Below are positions 60,139 to 64,000 of a stretch of DNA of 64,000 nucleotides, piece after piece. Both the position numbers and the translations under genes were made by a program. The stretch is from positions 1-64,000 of the forward strand of contig JAMWZR010000005.1 of NCBI GenBank assembly GCA_024282035.1, written 5' to 3'. Within the stretch, counting starts at the first letter, position 1; every line of letters starts with the position of its first letter. The notes beneath the pieces were generated by a model. It saw only the letters and a program-made list of their open reading frames with translations. It was not told the DNA's origin and did no database searches. This stretch comes from Nitrosomonas sp. (GTDB taxonomy: Bacteria; Pseudomonadota; Gammaproteobacteria; Burkholderiales; Nitrosomonadaceae).

Positions 60139-60164
60139 ATCAAGAAAAAGTATTGAATCTATCG

Positions 60165-61535
60165 ATGGGAGCAGATGCTGATACCGATATCATTGCTGCC
60201 ATTGCCACACCACCAGGACAAGGCGGTATTGGTGTCATCCGCCTGTCTGGCAAGAATTTAGCTGGGCTAGCCCAAGTCATTCTCGGCAAAATCCCCCGTC
60301 CCCGCCACGCCCAGCTTTGCAATTTTCAAGATACCGAGCATCGCATCATTGATCAGGGCATCGCACTCTATTTTCCAGCACCCCATTCATACACAGGCGA
60401 AGATGTTCTTGAACTGCAGGGACATGGTGGTACCGCCATCCTCAATCTTCTGCTCGAACAATGTCTTAAGGCTGGAGCACGTATGGCGCAACCCGGTGAA
60501 TTCACTCTGCGCGCCTACCTGAACCATAAAATTGATCTGATACAGGCTGAAAGCGTGGCCGACATCATTGCTGCCAGCACAACCGAAGCTGCTCGCTACG
60601 CCATCCAATCTTTGCGTGGTCACTTTTCTCAACGCATCGACGACATGGTTAACGCCTTGGTCGCCCTCAGAATGCTCATTGAGGCCACACTCGACTTTCC
60701 CGAAGAAGAGATCGATCCTATCCAGATAATGCAGATCAGAAATGATTTGCAGGCATTACAGCAACGATTCGAGGACATTTTTGCTGCCGCCCGTCAAGGC
60801 CATATCTTGCAGGAAGGCATCAAGATCGTTCTGGCTGGCAGTCCCAATGTTGGCAAATCCAGTCTGTTGAACCAACTCGTCGAAGAAGATGCCGCCATAG
60901 TCACCGACATTCCCGGAACCACCCGAGATACCATCCAAAGAAACATCACCATTAACGGCATTCCGTTGCACATCATCGATACAGCGGGATTAAGAGATAC
61001 CAGCGATCTCGTTGAACAAAAAGGGATTGAACGCACCCTTGCTGCCATTGACAATGCTGATGTGATCATCCATTTGATCGATTCTTCGTTAACGCCACAC
61101 CAGCATCCTCTCAATAAAAGCGATACCCCCAATATCCCCACCAACAAGCCAATCATCCTTGTGTTCAACAAGATTGATCTCCTAGGTCAGGATCCCAGGA
61201 TGGAACAGACCGATACGGCACACACAGTTTTTATCTCCGCCAAAACCGGTGCTGGCATCGAGTTGCTGCGCAACACCATACTGAATGTCATCGGATGGAA
61301 GTCACAATCATCCCCAGAGGGAATCTACATGGCTCGACAACGCCATTTGGAAGCATTGACACAAGCCAGAAGCCACTTACAAGCTGCCTCCACTTTCATC
61401 GACTATCAATATCAGCTCGAATTACTTGCTGAAGAACTCAGACTGATGCAAACCGCCCTGACATCCATCACTGGGCGCTACACACCCGACGATTTGCTTG
61501 GCGAAATTTTTTCACACTTCTGCATCGGAAAATAA
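60165..61535 (+). CDS. mnmE: tRNA modification GTPase MnmE
   Basis: MnmE with MnmG makes 5-carboxymethylaminomethyl-uridine at the wobble base of some tRNAs. The N-terminal folate-binding domain starts IAAIATPPGQGGIGVIRLSG; a helical part surrounds the G domain with GSPNVGKSSLLNQL, DIPGTTRDTIQ, DTAGLRDT and FNKIDLL; the chain ends in the conserved CIGK. ATG 60165 gives 456 residues; TTG 60153 is an in-frame alternative. It closes the rpmH-mnmE cluster. Confidence 0.95.
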   Translation: MGADADTDIIAAIATPPGQGGIGVIRLSGKNLAGLAQVILGKIPRPRHAQLCNFQDTEHRIIDQGIALYFPAPHSYTGEDVLELQGHGGTAILNLLLEQCLKAGARMAQPGEFTLRAYLNHKIDLIQAESVADIIAASTTEAARYAIQSLRGHFSQRIDDMVNALVALRMLIEATLDFPEEEIDPIQIMQIRNDLQALQQRFEDIFAAARQGHILQEGIKIVLAGSPNVGKSSLLNQLVEEDAAIVTDIPGTTRDTIQRNITINGIPLHIIDTAGLRDTSDLVEQKGIERTLAAIDNADVIIHLIDSSLTPHQHPLNKSDTPNIPTNKPIILVFNKIDLLGQDPRMEQTDTAHTVFISAKTGAGIELLRNTILNVIGWKSQSSPEGIYMARQRHLEALTQARSHLQAASTFIDYQYQLELLAEELRLMQTALTSITGRYTPDDLLGEIFSHFCIGK

Positions 61536-61607
61536 AATTTTCGCTAAAGCCAGAACGCGAAAATGCCGCTGAAAAAACGCGACCAATACTCAGTTAAGTA
61601 ACATACC

Positions 61608-62333
61608 ATGCGCCTAGGAATCCTCGAAGACGAAGCAACCCAGATTTCGATTTACGAACTGCTCTTCTCATCAACACAATATCAATACGATTTCTTTGGA
61701 ACAATCGCTGCCTTTCTTGCCGCGCTCAAACAGGAAAAATACGATCTATTGATCATTGACTGGATGTTGCCAGATGGCACGGCAGAAGAAGCGATCAAGT
61801 GGGTACGAAAAAATATAGACTGGCGCATTCCCATCATCTGCGTGACTTCGCGCAATAATGAGTCCGATGTTGTCAATGCCTTGCACCTTGGCGCCGATGA
61901 TTATTTTGTCAAATCGCAGCGTTATTTCGAGTTGCTGGCCAGAATCGATTCATTGGCACGCCGCGTTCGTGAAAAACAAGAAACCACAAATTTGCAGTTT
62001 GGTTTATATGAAATCAAGCCAAACGACCAGGAAATCACTTTTGCAGGAAAAAATGTCGGGTTGACACAAAAAGAATTCGCACTTGCCCGCTATCTGTTCC
62101 AGAATCCCAACAAACTGCTGTCCCGTGTCCATCTATTGGAAAAAATCTGGGGACTCGCCGCTGAAATCGACACACGAACCGTCGACACTCACATTAGCCG
62201 CCTGCGCAGCAAATTGGGCCTGTCTCCTCAAAGCGATTGGGATATCGCAACCGTGTATGGTTATGGATACCGCCTGCAATCCGCCAAAGAAACCAAAAAC
62301 ACTCACACCATCCAGCGTGTGATGCACAATTGA
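61608..62333 (+). CDS. Orphan OmpR/PhoB-type response regulator
   Basis: The 241-residue protein has a receiver (about 1-120) with E7-D8, the acceptor D51 (LLIIDWMLPDG) and K102, and a winged-helix DNA-binding domain (about 130-230; LTQKEFALARYLF, RTVDTHISRLRSKLG, VYGYGYRLQ). The usual lysine-proline pair near the end of the receiver is K-S here. No histidine kinase is beside it. It follows mnmE by 72 bases. Its targets are unknown. Confidence 0.85.
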   Translation: MRLGILEDEATQISIYELLFSSTQYQYDFFGTIAAFLAALKQEKYDLLIIDWMLPDGTAEEAIKWVRKNIDWRIPIICVTSRNNESDVVNALHLGADDYFVKSQRYFELLARIDSLARRVREKQETTNLQFGLYEIKPNDQEITFAGKNVGLTQKEFALARYLFQNPNKLLSRVHLLEKIWGLAAEIDTRTVDTHISRLRSKLGLSPQSDWDIATVYGYGYRLQSAKETKNTHTIQRVMHN

Positions 62334-62363
62334 GCCGTTTATGTCACATCAATCACGCTCAGG

Positions 62364-62504
62364 CTAGCTCGCATATTGCAATAACACATCCCGCGTTCTC
62401 GCCGGCTCAAATACCACATTAAAACACCATCGCCCGAAACCGCCTTATTCGTTGACCGTCTTGATCCAATCCGCCATCGCGGCACGCTTTTGACCTAGCT
62501 GCGT
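62364..62504 (-). pseudogene. Remnant of the C-terminus of a restriction/helicase-type gene
   Basis: Reading the minus strand from about 62504 gives TQLGQKRAAMADWIKTVNE, a TAA stop at 62447-62445, and then GGFGRWCFNVVF with EPARTRDVLLQYAS ending at TAG 62364. The pattern of W, AVN-like, GGFGRW and spaced hydrophobics is what I recall at the C-terminus of type III restriction endonuclease/DEAD-box helicase proteins. Another stop lies at 62507-62505. Only about 47 codons remain, so it is a decayed fragment. The family assignment rests on memory of the motif. Confidence 0.5.
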
Positions 62505-62609
62505 TCATTCTCAAAACCTCTTAGCATGCTCTATAGCCCGTTCTGATAGAATGGAGTCATTCTTTGCGTGTCGTTTTTATCATTAATCATACACATACAC
62601 AATCTTCAT

Positions 62610-63338
62610 ATGGCCCAGTTCTGTCCGCTCGATAACGTACGCATCGTACTCAGTCACACCAGCCATCCTGGCAATATCGGTGCTGCAGCTCGAGCGATGA
62701 AAACAATGGGATTGCGTTCGCTGTATTTGATCGCCCCCAAATCGTTTCCCGATGCCGAAGCGGAAGCACGCGCCGCACATGCAGCGGATATTTTGCAACA
62801 GGCACAGGTTTGTAGCGAATTGCATCAGGCACTTGATCAGACCGTGCTGGCTGCGGCGGTGACGGCACGACCACGCGAGTTGTCCCATGAGATATTCGAT
62901 GCCCGTCAGGGTGCGCGGGAATTACTGCGCTATGCACATCAACAGCCTGTTGCCGTGCTGTTTGGGCGCGAGAGTTCCGGTCTCAGCACATCGGAAGTGC
63001 ACAAATGCCAGATCATTATTCATATCCCAGCCAACCCACACTATCCGTCGTTGAACCTGGCCAGTGCAGTGCAGTTGATAGCGTATGAACTCCGCATGGC
63101 GCTAACCGAACAAACCACTGCCCACGTCCCCATTTCAGGTTCACCAGCCAATTTTAACGAACTGGAATTGCTGTACACGCATCTCGAAGAATTGATGATC
63201 CAAAGCGGTTTTCTGGATCCGGACAAACCCAAACTGCTGATGCCTCGTGTACGCCGGATGTTTGCACGTGCCAGACTGGAAAAAGAGGAAGTGCAGATGC
63301 TGCGTGGCTTGCTGACTACTCTGCACAAACGCCAGTAA
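62610..63338 (+). CDS. trmJ: TrmJ-type tRNA (cytidine/uridine-32-2'-O) methyltransferase
   Basis: The SPOUT methyltransferase shows VRIVLSHTSHPGNIGAAARAMKTMGL, LFGRESSGLSTSEV and HIPANPHYPSLNLASAVQLIAYEL, the three knot motifs of the TrmH/TrmJ family. The C-terminal helical part (about 170-242) is typical of TrmJ, which methylates the ribose of position 32 in tRNA. ATG 62610 (MAQFCPLDNVRIVL) is chosen over an in-frame ATG 14 codons earlier. It converges with argB, six bases from its stop. Confidence 0.9.
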   Translation: MAQFCPLDNVRIVLSHTSHPGNIGAAARAMKTMGLRSLYLIAPKSFPDAEAEARAAHAADILQQAQVCSELHQALDQTVLAAAVTARPRELSHEIFDARQGARELLRYAHQQPVAVLFGRESSGLSTSEVHKCQIIIHIPANPHYPSLNLASAVQLIAYELRMALTEQTTAHVPISGSPANFNELELLYTHLEELMIQSGFLDPDKPKLLMPRVRRMFARARLEKEEVQMLRGLLTTLHKRQ

Positions 63339-63344
63339 GTTGTG

Positions 63345-64000
<656 letters not shown>

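Overview
The window looks like a stretch of a betaproteobacterial chromosome, most likely a Nitrosomonas-type (Nitrosomonadales) chemolithoautotroph. Three things suggest this: a Calvin-type sugar phosphate operon in the order tkt-gap-pgk-pyk-fba, the neighbourhoods lysM-dprA-smg-topB and aroA-cmk-rpsA-ihfB-lapA-pyrF, and protein sequences typical of that order. The genus is an inference from gene order and protein character; no search was run. I see no tRNA, rRNA, CRISPR array, insertion sequence or replication origin.

Left part (1-23,010, mostly minus strand). A PilG-like receiver protein is followed by potassium uptake (trkA, trkH), an inositol-phosphatase family enzyme and a thioredoxin-fold protein. 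A short plus-strand block holds rsmE, argA and yggX. Then comes one long minus-strand series, listed here in transcription order: def, fmt, rsmB, a DUF4390 protein, ntrY, ntrX, tkt, gap, pgk, pyk, fba and a GIY-YIG/DUF4357 protein. The last gene is probably accessory. The NtrX protein has lost every residue needed for a working sigma-54 activator ATPase.

Middle part (23,106-34,344, plus strand). This is housekeeping: a LysM protein, dprA, smg, topB (topoisomerase III), then aroA, cmk, rpsA, ihfB, lapA and pyrF. A small two-helix membrane protein lies on the minus strand between topB and aroA. lapA is followed directly by pyrF, with no lapB between them. A strong bidirectional terminator closes the block.

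Surface island (34,517-56,448). An 842-residue, cysteine-free, acidic, Ala/Thr/Asp-rich protein with RTX-like repeats and a type I secretion style C-terminus (S-layer or matrix protein) faces a glycan block. That block holds a Wzt-like ATPase without a permease, a methyltransferase-like/GNAT fusion, a 1,535-residue multidomain enzyme (PIG-L deacetylase, GT2, RgpF-like, HAD and a further domain), a 1,019-residue triple glycosyltransferase, two further GT2 enzymes and an NAD-dependent epimerase. A complete type I secretion operon (PrtD-like ABC, HlyD-like adaptor, TolC-like outer membrane protein) ends the island. My reading is one system that makes, decorates and exports a surface protein. This is the most interesting unit of the window.

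Right part (56,548-64,000). A DUF5658 membrane protein precedes the rpmH-rnpA-yidD-yidC-mnmE cluster, which has a near-consensus promoter; dnaA is not next to it. rnpA has no ordinary start codon in its frame. An orphan OmpR-type regulator, a decayed C-terminal remnant of a restriction/helicase-type gene, trmJ and the 3' part of argB finish the window.
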